Positions 23,215-37,000 of a stretch of DNA of 64,000 nucleotides are shown in pieces (position 1 is the first letter of the stretch; every line of letters begins with the position of its first letter). This DNA comes from Pectinophora gossypiella. Its lineage: Eukaryota > Arthropoda > Insecta > Lepidoptera > Gelechiidae. The notes beneath the pieces are model-generated. The model was not told the DNA's origin. It worked only from the letters and a program-made list of their open reading frames with translations, and ran no database searches. The position numbers and the translations under genes were made by a program. The stretch is from NCBI RefSeq assembly GCF_024362695.1, contig NC_065425.1, positions 9,553,001-9,617,000 of the forward strand, given 5' to 3'.

Positions 23215-24365
23215 ATTCTTATCAGGATCTTATCACAGGAACTTAAAACTATTTCACATTGTATTCCTTATAATATAAATAATATCATTGGACAGTACTA
23301 AATAACAAGCATCAAAAAGGTTTGAATACTTAACACATTCACTCAACAGACATACATTATGCGTTGTTGGTTATCCTAATCAGTTTTTCTTTACTTAGAA
23401 GAATTTCACACTATAGTTTTACATAAATCTCTTCATTTTTAAATATTATTACATAACATACGTTCTTTCTACTGCATCAAAACCAATTACCATAAAAATG
23501 CTCTACGGAACCCTAGAATCACTAACTAAGATCACGCTTTGCCCATGGTCATGGAATTTTAAACGTTTTATTTTACTTTGCCATAAGTTTAGAAAAATAC
23601 CAGTTTAAGTTATATCAGTTAGCGTTGCGTCTTTACAAAGAGCGGACGTGTGATTTGAATGTTAATGTGATATTACGAAGGTCCCTTTTGTTCGTGTAAG
23701 TTTGAGAAGCATTTGATTTATTTATTCTTTATAATGTCTTTTTGATTTTGTATTGTGTGTGGTAGTACTTAAGCAAAATCCCATAACCTAAGTACCTAGT
23801 TGTGGGATTCCCATCAAGATTATCAGGTATCTGAGGGTCTAGCAAAGTTAACACGTAGGAGGTAGGTATGTTAACTATTTTAAAAATAGAAACACTTCCG
23901 CGCCTTTGCCTACTTAGCTGGGCCGCATCATATAAAAAAATATAAGTTTAAAAACCAAAACTGGACTATGGAAAAGTCTTTTTGGCGGGGTTTCTTCATT
24001 GAATAATCTAAATAATTAATACGAAATGGTATTTTGTGGTTAATGATCGCATTAAGTTAGTCGGAAAACATTCGCGATAGTGTTATTATATCGGAATATT
24101 CAATGCACAAAGTGTACTTATTTTCGCTTCGTGTCAACAAGCTGTAACTCGAAAGTTTATGCGGACTTTTCAGTCAATTCGTTTGGGGTTCGGAGTAGGA
24201 GTCTGCTCCGAGGGTAGGGTTCATCATTTCAGTAATCATCATCAAGAAAAAAATACATTAGACATGCCTGTATGGGCATAGTTCCCTTTGCCTTGCCCTT
24301 AAGGGAAAACCAAAACTAAAAAAAAGGACTATGGAAAAGTCGCGCTCTAAAAAGTATGAAACGAG
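23215..24365. other. AT-rich stretch, no gene seen
   Basis: There is no repeat family or exon I can support. Short T/A-rich low-complexity tracts only. Confidence 0.4.
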
Positions 24366-24369
24366 AAAA

Positions 24370-24585
24370 TATTACTCCGATATTGGGTAGTCTCCTAGAT
24401 GAAAGATACATTATAAAAGTCTGATTACTAAATAAAGACAGATAGATGTAAGGGTGACAAAAAATGTTTCCTTTTTCCATTTTAATTATTAATTAATTTT
24501 AATAAAGAAAAATGCAATAATAAGTGCGACATTTTGTCACGTTTTTCTATGACGTCGCAGTGTGCTTTTTCATATAAATTCAGGA
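24370..24585. repeat. MITE family I, truncated copy
   Basis: It shares CTGATTACTAAATAAAGAC and ATTTTGTCACGTTTTTCTATG with copies at 33645-33912, 41790-41875, 45262-45540, 55845-56085 and 63805-64000. Its right end is replaced by the TIR element that follows. Confidence 0.7.
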
Positions 24586-24586
24586 G

Positions 24587-25725
24587 TCGATGGTAGCTAT
24601 ACTTACCAATAGTCGGGGTTCCGTTAGGGTGACCAATTTTATGGATTAACTAGTTTTACAAGCTAGTATAGATTATAAAATTATACTAGTATTGTGTACT
24701 ATAAAAATCCTTACTAGGTGGTATTTGCATCTCTTCCCTATGAGTTGGTAACATTAAAAAAACAACTGTCGAAGTCAGACGAGTGTTGGTCGAGTCTACT
24801 GTCAACTACTGTGTTTGCGATTGAGTGTTTTAGACAAGAAATATGCCGTAAGTATATAAAATATATTATTTTTATTGATTAGCATACATCTTGAATATAT
24901 CCTCTACCGTTTTCTACAAAAACCTGAACATTTAAGCCATGATTTTGTTCCAAAAACATTAAGAGAAAAATATCGTATCAAAAAAAACGTCTCTTGACAC
25001 TAAAATGGAGGCAAATTACGGAATATTACACGACGCATTATATTTTATAATGTTTTAAATATACCACGTTACTTATTAGTTACTCGTGGAAACACATTAT
25101 TTACCGAAATAAACAATTATTTCAGCAGATGCCCAGGATATTGATTACAGGGTACACCAAATTTGGTCAACTTTCATCATGGTAACTAAACCTACCATCG
25201 ACTTATCTGGGTTTAAGGGTTCGTACAAACGGAGCGCTAGCGTTATTTTAACTTCAGTTCTAAACAATGACTTTTTTTTCAGAGATGCTATAGTTCAGCT
25301 ATAGAGAGGACACAGAGAGTAATTACAAAAAAAAACGAATTACTAAACTGCCAGTAGATGTCCGACAGGAGCTTACGGACAGAAAGCGGCAGGCGCAATT
25401 AGATTTAGCAATAAGGCCGCCTTTTGTCTCTAGTGTCTCGATTTATTTGTTTGGTACGTCATTTTGTGCAATCAAGTATATTGTATTGCAAGACTGTAAT
25501 TTTAAATTCTAATAAAAAATATATATTTTTAAGGTCCGAATGTTAAGTGCTTGGTAAAAAATGTAAATAAAACAAGCATTCAATTATAAATTGGTTTTAG
25601 TTCATATTAATAAACCTTAATTTTTCTACTGGTTTTCTTTAATTCCTGAAATCACACACACAAAATGTCTATGTTAATCTTACCCGTTATTGGTAACCAT
25701 AGTTACCATCGACTTAAAAAGGCAG
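24587..25725. mobile_element. 1.1-kb unit bounded by 33-bp inverted repeats
   Basis: The left end AGTCGATGGTAGCTATACTT and the right end, read as complement AGTCGATGGTAACTATGGTT, match over about 33 positions with few differences. A third copy of the inner word (CTACCATCGACTTATC) lies at 25193. Inside, a donor-like ATGCC|GTAAGTATAT is at 24842 and an acceptor-like TTTTTTCAG near 25281, but joining them gives only a 7-residue frame. 25380-25460 resembles LINE 3' sequence. Confidence 0.45.
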
Positions 25726-26403
25726 AAACGCTCAGTGCGAACAGAAACTTAGCGAGGGCGGCCATCTTGGTAAGAATACGGTGTTACAAATAAGTCGTCA
25801 CCAGGTGTTATATTTATATTTCTTGTGTTTAAACTAAGTAACATTAAAATATAATTTGAATACTAGTAAAAAGTGTAAGAAATGCGCTTTCAAATAAAAA
25901 TTATTACAGTCCCTAGAACATGATACTTTACATGCTATTAACAGGCATGGCTGGGATAACTGAAAAAATGAGCGGATTCTGTCAATTCTAATTGGATTTG
26001 AGATAGATTTTATAATGTGATCTTTTTTATTTTTATCTAATTAGAATCATTGCACATCTGGCTTGCTGTTTCTGAATTTTCTGATTTGACATTTAGTAAA
26101 AACAAACAAGTAACTGATTTGACTAATTGGAAACTAGCCTAATCAATACGAATATCAATACGAATAGTGGTGATGTCTAAAATATAAACTTAGTGCAAAC
26201 TTAGTGTTTCTTAAAATGTCATCTAGAAATTCTAGAATTGTCTATTATTTTATTTTAAACACGATTTTTGCCTGGTTGCAGAGACCTTTAACTTATGTCT
26301 TGATTTTGATGTTGATTCCAGCAGAAACTCAGTGTTATTTACATCTTTTTTTGAGTTCATTTAGTACCTACCTACTAGAGATAAAATCTTTGAACAACCG
26401 TGA

Positions 26404-26895
26404 TCAGTGATGTGCCGTTTGCGAGAATGTTCCCACTTTGGGAATGTTATAGCACCAGACAGATACACACAAACAGATAGGCAGATAACACCAGAATACA
26501 AGAAATAACAATTTGAAAAAGAAAAGCAGCCAACCTAACCTAACCTTTAGGCATAGAATAAGGAATAATACTACGTCTAGAACGGCAACTCTTCGCTCCC
26601 CACCAGCGCCTGAGCTAGGTTTACCTCACCCCCTCGGTCTTACTTTAGTCTTCAATCGTATGGGCGTCAGACATCACACATACAGATGCGCGTATACGAC
26701 AACGTTAATGTGTAGTGTCTGTGTAAAACGAGGTTGCTTGTATGAAGTGTCCGGTGTGTTTTAGGTACCTAAGTAATACCAAAGAATACAAGAAAAAAGT
26801 ATTTGAATAAGAAAAGCAGCCAGTATGCTAAGCACTCTAAAGAGTTTTTACAACGGATATTTGGGAATATTCCTGGGGCACGGTACATCACTAAT
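26404..26895. mobile_element. hAT-like MITE family K
   Basis: The ends are CAGTGATGTGCCGTTTGCG and the complement TAGTGATGTACCGTGCCCC, followed in both cases by a GAAT(G/A)TTCCC block. The flanking octamers ACCGTGAT and ATCGTGTA agree at 5 of 8 positions, as expected of an aged 8-bp duplication. The family is also at 33432-33612 and in part at 16230. Confidence 0.6.
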
Positions 26896-27594
26896 CGTGT
26901 ATTTCTTAGAACGCACTTTGGACCTTGTAATGGTTATTGTTTTAACTGCGCTTATGTTTTTTTGACTTGCGTCATTGTGGATTCATAACACATGAGTATG
27001 TAAAATCACACCTTTAAAGCTTATCGGGGTAGGTAGGGGCTCAAGTCGTTATACAACCGTGTATATGTACCTACGTATAGGTATGTCCTTTACTAAGTAA
27101 GTATATAGATTATCCATCCAAGTTCACGGCTATATTATCAATGAGGGTATCCAGGCTACGTTCCCCAAAAAAAGCAATCTTATATTGATATTTCCAATCC
27201 CGCGGGATCTCGAATTTGCGATCTGGAGTCGAGATTGCAATCCCTAGTAGTTAGTAGGCACAGTCTCTCATAGCTTCAATGCGCGGTACGAATTAAATCT
27301 ATCTACGCTCTCAAAGTACAGAAGCTAGTGTTGTGACGTTCATTAGCTAGTGATTGTATCAGTCGAGATTAGGCCGATAGATTCTGTTCTATCTAACAGT
27401 ACTTACCTACTTATCTGTAATAATGTTGAAACCCAGGCTTTGTGGTCACAGACCACTGGATTCTAACCATCAGTTTTCTAATCTGCCTGCCCTGTAGCTA
27501 CGGAGTTGCGACGTACATTAAATTATAGATAGGAGTTAAATTATAATGAAATTGACTCTAGTCTTTAGGTATTTTATTTATATTTTTATTTAGT

Positions 27595-27975
27595 ACTAGC
27601 TTTTGCCCGCGACTTCGTCCGCGTGGCGTGTATCTATCTTACGCGGTTTAGATTTTTTCATACAAATGTTTTTTCCCGCTAACTCCCGTTCCCGTGGGAA
27701 TTTTGCAATATCCTGTTTCAACTAAACTTTAAGTTTACCAAGGCACCTGCATGCCAAATTTCAAGCATCTAACTTAAGCGGTTTAGATTTTTCATATAAA
27801 AGGATTTTCCCTCTAATTCCCGTTCCCGTGGGAATTACGGGAATTCCTTTCTTAGTGCACCTCTACTATATCTAAGCTACGTCCCTTCCAAATTTCAAGT
27901 GCCTGCGTTTAGCCGTTTAGGCTGTACGTTGATATGTCAGTCAGTCAGTTTCTCCTTTTATATATTTAGATTTTA
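27595..27975 (+). repeat. dispersed repeat with the GACTTCGTCCGCGTGG motif
   Basis: CCCGCGACTTCGTCCGCG and two internal copies of CGGTTTAGATTTTT plus CCCGTTCCCGTGGGAATT mark a repeat that I recognise as widespread in moth and butterfly genomes. It resembles the 3' part of a LINE, but no reading frame survives. Confidence 0.6.
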
Positions 27976-28065
27976 TCTTTTATCGCACAGGTTCTGAACT
28001 GATCCCAAAACAGTACTTACCAATGATTACCGAATTCGTTTTTGAATTTCAATTTGGATTCTTAT

Positions 28066-28310
28066 TCTTATCGTGTGGGTTGTAAGGTGGAAGACCAACC
28101 TCATCAACCCTGGTGTCAGGGTTATTACTGAGCCTCCAAACGCCCCTGACATGGCTCATGTAATGACTACATACTTACATCAGTAAGTAGTAACCGGGAC
28201 CAACGGTTTTACATGCCTTCCGAAGCACGGATCATCTTACTTTCAGACAATCAGGTGATCAGCCTGTAATGTCCTAACCAAACTAGGGATTACAAAGTGA
28301 TTTCGATTAT
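28066..28310 (-). repeat. SINE family B copy
   Basis: From the tail (GTGTGGGTTGTAAGGTGG) through the core to TAACCAAACTAGGGAT. The tRNA-like head is missing. Confidence 0.75.
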
Positions 28311-28869
28311 AAGTGTGCGTACTTATATATTATAGTGTAGGCAATGAAGTAATTTTTTGTTTGAAGATCCCAACATTAAAACCACAATCGCTGAAACTTT
28401 GCTACGTTATGGTATAGAATTAGGTAGGAATTTGGTAGGAATTAGGTTACCTAACTTCCCGTACTAATTACCTATTTTCTCATTGCCCGGGGTACCTACA
28501 TAATAATTCAGTAAATAACAGCTAGTGTTTGTATATGTCTACAAAGATAGTTTGTTGGGACTTAGGTACCTATTAAGATAAAATTTTAAGACCAAAATAA
28601 ATTATGTTAAATGATTTCATTTGAAGAAAACCTTTAGGAATGTTTCAAGTACTAATGTGTAGGATACTGTCGATTTCTAAACTTAAGGTGCATAAGTTTC
28701 AAGTTCGATTCTCGACTGGTAATGAATATTTAATGATTAATAATGAGTGCGTGATGCCTTAAAGTGATGATCTTGTAATACTTACTTAGGTACTTATAGG
28801 TACCTTTGTTAATATGTGTTATGTGTACAGTACAAGGTTAGGTACCTGTGAGAATTCGTTATCTATACT

Positions 28870-29340
28870 TAAGTTATATAATAAGTATTATAAATGGGAA
28901 AGTGTATGTGTGATGTCTGTCTGTTTGTCCGTCATTCACGGCAAAGCAGAGCGACGAATTGACGTGATTTTTTAAATTGAGATAGTTGAAGGGATGGAGA
29001 ATGACATAGGATGGATTTTGTCTCTTTCTAACCTCCCACTTCCCTAAAATGGGGGGTGGAAGTTTTTATAATGCATTCATTGTTATACTTACATGTTAAT
29101 TACACACATACATACATACATTTTAATTTTGAAATTGTAATTTTTTATTTTTTTATTGTTTTTCATGTTCATAGTCTTATTTTTCTTTTTGTTTCTTTTT
29201 TCATTCATTGTTTATTTTTTGTGTTATATTAGTTTTTATATTGTCTTTTTTTTCTCGTCATACAGCGCATTGGATTACACTGTAATGTTGTATGTACCTT
29301 TTTTATAAATAAATAATGTTAGCAAACTCTACAATAAAAC
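28870..29340. repeat. dispersed repeat and T-rich low-complexity DNA
   Basis: 28870-29080 carries GGCAAAGCAGAGCGACGAAT and GAGAATGACATAGGATGG, a repeat I know as common in Lepidoptera. 29115-29260 is T-rich. No gene seen; 29720-29830 is a MITE family J remnant and 30005-30125 a family E copy. Confidence 0.5.
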
Positions 29341-30140
29341 GTAAATATTAGTAACATACCCAGGTTTAATCAGTAAAATGTTAAGTACCACAAATATCAC
29401 TCTTATTACGGAAACTAAATATTATTAATTACTACAAATTATAATAAGAAATATTATACAAAAGAATACAGCAACTAGTCTTTCAGTTTTCCCTTCTCTC
29501 GACAATAATCGTCTTCACTTGTTTTTCTTCTTCGTAGTCCCAGACGGAACACCCGCCAAAACGTTTTTCTCTTAAAAAGTGACGAGACGTTCCTTTTTTG
29601 AAATTGCCAACAAACATTCCTCAATTTTCAAAGTAGACAGCAAAAATTTGGTATGCGGACTACTTCTTTTTGACAACTCTTTCAAAGAGGGCGTAAAATT
29701 TTATATGAGACTTTTCGTTGTTTTCAAGGTAGAAAGCTATTTATGTACCCGAGCTATGAGAAAATAGGTACAACGCCATCTATATTTTTTTCGGGGAACG
29801 TAGCTTGGGAATTCCCTTATTATATTGGACAGGATTTATTCCAGACAATGACACAACTGCCCGTCATATTGAAGAGAATTACATTTCCTTTGTCTTTTAT
29901 GAAGCGGTTAGCATTCAGTTTTTCTTTCAAACCCCCAAATGAATTGTGAACCATTACCAGACATAAACGTTACCTCCTAGAATATGTGACTCCTCAAAAC
30001 AATATCTACGACCACCACCTATCACGTTGGTCTAACAGAAAGGTCGGTGAGGTGTGGGTACTTAGTTCATCTTGCGATAGATGTACAGCCTTTGACTACT
30101 TATATACTGAGCTTATGTTATGTCTTCTTATTTTCCAGAC

Positions 30141-31509
30141 ATGATCGTAGCGGAGTCGTGGCAAGCCAACTACTTGCTCTGGGTCTTTCCAGTCCTGATC
30201 ATCCTCGGCTTCCTCGCGCTCCTCGGTCTACTCGGTCTATTCCTGGCCATCAGGGTCTACGCCCAGTATACCTGCGGACGGTTCAGGGAGAAGACCAGAA
30301 TGGACGGAAAGACGGTGATAGTCACCGGGTGCACCAGCGGGATTGGGAAGGAGACTGCGCGCGAGTTGGCTAAGAGAGGTGCCAGAGTTATTATGGCGTG
30401 TCGGAATTTGGAGGCGGCTGAGAAGGTTAAAGGTAAGTCCTAGATGCAAAAGATTTACTTTCCTGTACCCAAAGGTTGCCTGGATGAAATTGCTGAACGA
30501 GCAATAAGACCGCCTGTTGTGCCTTTCGTATCTGTTGTCCTTATTTTAAATATTTATTTTATTTTATCTCACGAGATCTCCTGCTTTAAAGTGTATGGAA
30601 AACTATAAATTGACATGGCAAAGTAAGAAAGCCCTTTTTAATTTTGGGGATCTATCCTCCATGCCACGTACAGTTTCTGAAAGGAGGCTTGTGTCCAGAG
30701 TTTAAAAGAATATTCTTCAGAATCCTAAACACATTATAAGTATTCTCGAAAGTCAATAAACACGACCCTTGCTGTTTTCAGATGAAATAATCGACTCAAC
30801 CAAGAACACAAAGGTCGTGGTCAAGAAACTGGACTTGAGCTCTTTCGCGTCCATCCGAGCCTTCGCCGAAGACATCAAGAAGACAGAACAGCAGCTGGAC
30901 GTACTCATCCACAACGCCGGATACGCTGAAACCTTCAAGAAGAACAAATCCGAAGACGACATCGAAATGACCATGGCAACGAACCACTACGGACCGTTTT
31001 TATTAACCCATCTCTTGATAGACTTGTTAAAGAAAAGCGCGCCTTCTAGAATTATCATCGTAGCATCTTCTTTATATCGTTTGGCTTCAGTCAACTTGGA
31101 TAACCCGAATCCTTTGACGACCATGCCAGGGTATTTGTACTATGCGTCGAAGGAGGCGAATATACTCTTCACGAGAGAGCTAGCGAGGAGGTTGGAAGGT
31201 ACAGGAGTGACTGCTAACTGTCTCCATCCTGGGTTAATAGACAGTGGTATTTGGAGATCAGTTCCTGCTCCGCTAAGTTGGGGACTTGCTCTGATCAACA
31301 AGTGTTTCTTCAAATCGCCTCATCAGGGCTGTCAAACGTCTGTCATGTTGGCAGTTGATGAGAAGCTCTCAAAGACTACTGGAAAGTACTTCTCGGATTG
31401 TAGAGAAAGCAACTTGTCAAGCTCAGTGTCTGATATGAATAAGGCGAAGAAACTTTGGGAGATATCGGAGAAAATGGTCAAATTGGAGGAGAACGATCCT
31501 AGGATTTAA
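30141..31509 (+). CDS. short-chain dehydrogenase/reductase, retinol dehydrogenase 11-14 type
   Basis: Two coding exons, 30139-30432 (ATG at 30141) and 30782-31509 (TAA), join in phase 1 to give 339 aa. Residues 10-39 are a strongly hydrophobic N-terminal membrane anchor followed by basic residues, as in ER- or mitochondria-anchored RDHs. The Rossmann fold shows TGCTSGIG (62-69) for NAD(P) binding, ACRN (86-89, Arg favouring NADPH), DLSS (115-118) and HNAG (141-144). The catalytic residues are Ser193 or Ser194 and Y217-x3-K221 (YYASK). The family reduces or oxidises retinoids and other lipid aldehydes or ketones; the substrate here cannot be told. An acceptor directly precedes the ATG, so a non-coding exon lies upstream. 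GC content is clearly higher than in the flanks. Confidence 0.93.
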
Positions 31510-32929
31510 ATGGCTTCTTGTCTCAAGGCATTTATGGAGGTTTCTATACAATATTGGCCACAAGTGCTTGTTTCAAGACATTTCTGGAAGCTTCTATCCA
31601 ATATCGGTCACAAGTACTTCTAAATTAACTAAAACTTAGAGGAGATTACAAGTTGGAAACACTCAACGACGCCCACAAGAAGAGAAACTAGAGTTGCCTC
31701 TATCCACAGTTTAAGAAAATCAAGTTTCGATAGGCTGATGTGCATCAACCTGGTTTTTTTACACTATTGTTACATTTTATACTATTGTTACACAGTAATA
31801 ACATTGACAGTACCTATTAGTTCTGATAGATCGATTTCAAGGTCGGTTCGAAACTCTACGTAATTATAAGTAGTTCGGGAACAGTAAGAGAATCTGTCAT
31901 AGGTACGTTTTTTTTTTGAACGGAAGAATTAAAAACAAATTTCTTTTTATATTTCTCGCCATACACCAATCGGCAAATGCAAATAGGGTACCTACATTGA
32001 TAAAATTGCTCAATTGTATTTGTAACCTTACAAACAATAGCAAGTGTTGTAAAGAATCTGAACAAAGCTAATTAGTAATTCCAAGTACATACCTAATATA
32101 TTTCGTAATATTCGACGTATTATAGCTGGACCAGCTAATCGAAACAAGTAGGGCATGCTTACAATGCTCAAATGTTATGAATAATATAATATGTATTGTT
32201 ACTTCATCATTTAACCACTAATTTGAGAGCCACGCTCTTGTCGGTGTAGTAGGATGGATAATACTCCATCCTACTTTTTGTCCCTTTTTCTCCATCCTAC
32301 TTTTCCCTCTTGCCTTCTTTTTCTTGCATTTCATCATCTTCCCAGCGTTATCCCGTTTTCTCAGGGTCCGCTTACTTAAACTGAAGATTTTACAGGTCCG
32401 GATTTTACACAAGCAAGCGATGGGAAAACTAGCCCAATACAGGTTAGGTCACATACCTCCGAAACGCATTTCGCGGGAATGTGGGTTTCGTCACGATGTT
32501 TTCCTTTTTTATAATCGTGATAATCATATTATAATCCAAGAATCAATTTATGTATTGTTATTTTATGAGTAGGTAACTAATTTAAGTATTATTCTTATTG
32601 TGAAGATTTGAAGAATGCATTGATTATTAAATCAATGTTCCAAAAGTCTGGGTGTATTAGATGAATAATTAAATAAGTTATGTATAACTGTTTTTGAATT
32701 ATCTGATATTAAAAAAACTATTTATTTTTTTGTTTTGTCAATTCATCCAACAGTGTGAAGAAAAATAAGTTATAAAATAAAAATTACATGTTTTATTTTA
32801 ACGTTACATACAACTAAAGTACATGTAAATAACTTATAATACTACAGATTAAATAAATCAGTCATTTTAGATGCGTATGGCAACACATAGATTTGCACAC
32901 TAAAATATTGCCATGCACAAAAATATGAA

Positions 32930-33108
32930 TTTAATGAGGGACTTTTCAGGTTACCTTCCTCACAGACAATATAGATGGCGCTGTACAGATCTTCCTTCGT
33001 TTGACCTTCTAATTAATTCATTATGTACACGAGTAATGAAAATATTATTACGTAACGCCATCTATATTGTTTTTGGTGAACCTAGCCTGGAAACTTCCTC
33101 ATTATTAT
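32930..33108. mobile_element. MITE family J
   Basis: The ends AATGAGGGACTTTTCAGG and the complement AATGAGGAAGTTTCCAGG form TIRs of about 50 bp that both contain AATATAGATGGCG. Decayed relatives lie at 19295, 19590, 27130 and 29720. Confidence 0.75.
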
Positions 33109-33644
33109 AAACTAAATATGAAAAAGGAAGAAATAACAAGGCACTGCCATAATGCAAACCAAAAGGACCAAAAACGTACGTAAGTTTTTTTAAATTATTA
33201 TTTAAATGAAAGATGTTCAAATATACCTTAATTACACGACGAAAATTTCAAATCTGTTTTGGATTCAACTGTGACATGGCATTATGACTCTTAATGCTGT
33301 GGTTGACGAAGCATATTTTAATATTATTTTATAGGCTATAGCGCCTCTACGATTTTGCCGTGCATTTTTCTTTTTTTAAAAAAAGCAAAATTAACTTTAC
33401 TTCTAGTTATAATTATATGTGTAGGTTAGGTTACATCAGGGATGTGCCGTAAAGAGCATATTACCTAACCTTTAGGCAAATACGATCAGAGGAAAACAAT
33501 TTGAAAAAAAAAAGCAGCCAGCGTCCTTACTATTAAAAGAGTTTTTACTCGTAGGTTTTTACAACAGAAAAAAAAACACTTTAGGAACATTCCCAGGAAC
33601 GGCGTATCACTGGTATTACCATTTTCGCGCCATTTCTAAATATT

Positions 33645-33912
33645 CCAATTGAGTAGTTTCCTAGGTCAAAGATAAATTAAGAATTTCTCTGATTACTAAA
33701 TAAAGACGGATCTAAAGGTGACAAAAAACATTTTCTTTTTTCTATTCAACTTATTTATGAATTTTAATAAAGAAAAATGTAATAATTTTGCGACATTTTG
33801 TCACGTTTTCTATGACGTCACAGGTTGCTTTTTCATACAAATTCCATAGTAATTTCGTGTTTTGACGTTTAGTAAAACGTAACTGATTTGACTAGTTGAA
33901 AACTAGCCTATT
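33645..33912. mobile_element. MITE family I, near full length
   Basis: The left end GTAGTTTCCTAGGTCAAAG and the right end GACTAGTTGAAAACTAGCC are imperfect inverted copies. The interior has TGACAAAAAACATTT and TATGACGTCACAGG, as in the other copies. Confidence 0.75.
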
Positions 33913-33972
33913 ACATTTTGTATTTATCCACCTATTTAAGAAAAAATGTGTACCAAATTACTTGTATTGTGT

Positions 33973-33978
33973 TTTATT
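33973..33978 (-). terminator. HAUS6 polyadenylation signal AATAAA
   Basis: A minus-strand AATAAA lies 59 nt after the HAUS6 stop codon. Confidence 0.6.
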
Positions 33979-34036
33979 TTTTAGTAATAAAGCTTAAGGC
34001 GTTTCTTATTAAATTATAATAAGGCAAACTTTGTGA

Positions 34037-37000
34037 TTAGTCTATCAAATCAAATTGGTCTAAAAACGTTTGGTCTACCCCCAGCGCAGTGCCAAGACTC
34101 TCCCTTGGTTTCCTCGGCTTATCCTCATCACTGTCGAAATAAAGTTGATCTAAAAAATTATCGTTGGACTTCGGCGCTATTAAACTACAACTTGGACTTA
34201 ATAAATCAGGAAGTAAATTCCTATTTGCCGTAAATACATCTACATTGACTGAATTAAGATTTTCTTTCTCCTCGAATATTGTTTTAAAATCATTATTTTC
34301 ATCATTACCTTCACTTGGCAAGACACTTGCTCGTACTTTTTTGAACCTATTTATAATTTTCTCTAAAGAACTTGTCTTTTTTACTATCTGTGTGTTATTT
34401 TTTGGCGTATCTGTTTTAGTTTCCTCCTTAACTATTTCTGTGCTTTTTCTCTGTGGTACAACTGTTTTTGCTTCGCCAAACGACTCTTTGCTCTTTCGTA
34501 TTGGTTTGATCATCTGTGGTTCCTTGAATTCGCTTAGTTCTTTATTCAAATCTACGGGGTTATCTGATACATCGCTTCTCGGCGTCACTGTCATGGAGAT
34601 AGAAGGCAAACTTGAAGCATCTATTAGCTTTCTCGTGCTTTCGAGTGAGATAACACCTTGTGGTGTACTGTGATTGCTGTCTCGTTCTAACGCAGCGATT
34701 CCAGATACTTCCAAAAGAGACGGACTATCTTCCTTCATGATGGATAACTTACGAGACCTTAAGTTGGTCCGCGACCGTTTCTCCTTATTCTCAAAAAGAT
34801 TTGGCGAAGAATGACTTCTAATCAGATTTATACTGTCATTAGAAATGTTGGATTCATTGAAAAGACCACCTTTCTTGATCTTAATGTTTGGTCTATCCAC
34901 TTTGTGCTTCATTTTCTTAGAACTGCTTGTCTTCTTAGTCGAAAGCAACCGGCAGATTTGTTGTTTAGTGAAGCCGGACGTACATTCTGCAATGGTTTCG
35001 TTCATTCTATGAGCGGTGTGATTCATTACAGACATATTGTTGTTTTGTGTTATGTTCATATGGTCGTATGCACTAACGCGACATGAAATAAGACTCTTCA
35101 AGAAGTCGTCTCTTGGCGCCCGATGGAAAGGTGTGGCAAAAGTCTTCGACATTGGCTTGATAAAGCCAGTTCTTTGCTTGCGTAAGTTGAATTGGTGTTT
35201 GGTAAAGTGCAAAGGAGTGAAAGTCTCGAATATAGTTTGGTGGTGGAACTCTCTGTTCATCTTAATGTCTGATAGATCTGGCAACGGAGGTATCTCGGAG
35301 ATTTCCCGCGATGACGTGAAGGTACTGAAGGTTTCTTGTTGTGGCTGAAAAATAAATGATTGTATTTTATTAGAATTGGCTGCAATAAAATGTTTCAAAT
35401 TATTAAACAGTATGGAAAAATGCTGAAAGGAAATTTTGACAATACTTTCCGACGATGGGAGGACGAAATCGTCAGAGTGGCCTGCAGAATCTGGACTAAA
35501 ACGGCTAAATGTAAAGAGGAGTGGAATAGATTGGGGGAGGCCTTTGCCAATGGGCACACAGATACGTACCTAAACGTTAACATAAACTGCCTATATACGT
35601 CCCACTGCTGGGCACAGGCCTCCCCTCAATCAACCTAAACGTTACCGCCGAATAATAGAAATTGTATAAAAATAAAAATATTGTATCTAAATTTATGGCT
35701 AATAAAATAAATAAATAAAATAAATCTTTTTGGGTAAATACACTTCTCATCAAAAAAATCGAAACACCTTGCAAGTTTACGTTTTGTCAGGATTATCAGA
35801 AAAATGTGTACATTTAGGAATAAATGTTAAATGTCGTTTAATAGTGAGTAATATGAGCTTATCAAATCTTAATGTTAATGTTCTAAATTTAAATGAATTT
35901 TTCATAGGTTTCGTATTTTGTTAAATGAGTCATTTTTATTCCGTATGGAGTATAAAGGAAATGGATAAAACAACACACGTAAATGAAAAAAAAAGCTAAA
36001 AAACGTTTATTTTATAACTTGTATTCCCTCCCCGAGCTCTAATTACTGCTTCCATACGGTTCTTCATCGATCGGATGAGAGTCACGATCACATGCTGTGG
36101 TATATTGTCCCATTCCTCTTGGATTGCATCTTGCAGCTGGCTAAGTGTTTCTGGGGCAGGATCTCTTGCTCGAATTCGTCTCTTTAATTCATCCCACAGA
36201 TGTTCAATGGGATTCATGTCAGGGCTTCTTGCTGGCCATTCCATAATAGCGTTCTCCGTCTCTTCTGTAGACCTTGTTCCTTCCGTCGTTACCATACAGC
36301 ATAATTTTACACTCATCAGAAAAGAGAACTTTGCTCCACTGTAGGTATGACCAATTTAGGTGCTCACGTGCAAAGTTAAGGCGCGCTCTTCGATGGTCTG
36401 CAGTTAATTTCGGCCCATTTGCTGGCTTATGCGGTACCAGTCCACGATCCTTCAACCTTCTTCTAATTGTAGAGTCACTTACAGCCACCCTTCGTACAAC
36501 ACGAAGCCGCTGCTGCAGTTGAAAAGCGTTAAGGCGTCGATTTCTTAAAGAAGTTGTTACAATAAATCGATCATCTCGCTCAGAAGTGACCCGATTCCTG
36601 CCAGATCCTGAACGGCGCGTGAACAAACCAGTCTCCCGATAACGTTTATAGACTCTATGAACAGATGACAGGCTTAGATGCAGTCTTGCAGCCACAACAC
36701 GCTGACTAAGGCCAGAATCCAGCAATGCCACAACTTGGGCGGCTTCTGTGGGCGAAGTATCCATACGTTTTAGAAAAAAAAACCTTTTTTCAGACGTCCC
36801 AAAGTCACAGTATTGAAATAAAAAACAAAAAGTTTAAGGATAGGCGCCAATTTTTAGTTTTTAAACGCTAAATGTACTCCAACCCTAAACACACATTTGT
36901 CTCAAAACAGTGATTCATTTCGTTTATAAGATAAACAAATGAAATTCTAATTTTGAATTTTGAATTTTCGCTTATTACTGTAATGGCCAAACTGCCAGCT

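Larger units (their letters stand above)
31510..34036. other. intergenic DNA: SINE C and three MITEs
   Basis: 32333-32545 is a family C SINE on the minus strand. 32930-33108 is MITE family J. 33432-33612 is hAT-like family K. 33645-33912 is family I. 31510-32330 shows no recognisable element and probably includes the SDR 3' UTR. Confidence 0.55.

Noticed and set aside
24780..25310. small two-exon gene starting ATGCC|GTAAGT
   Set aside because: The nearest acceptor gives a 7-residue frame and the whole lies within an inverted-repeat-bounded unit.
34164..35348. several plus-strand ORFs of 90-170 codons
   Set aside because: They are antisense shadows of the HAUS6 second exon, hydrophobic because of T-rich complement codons.
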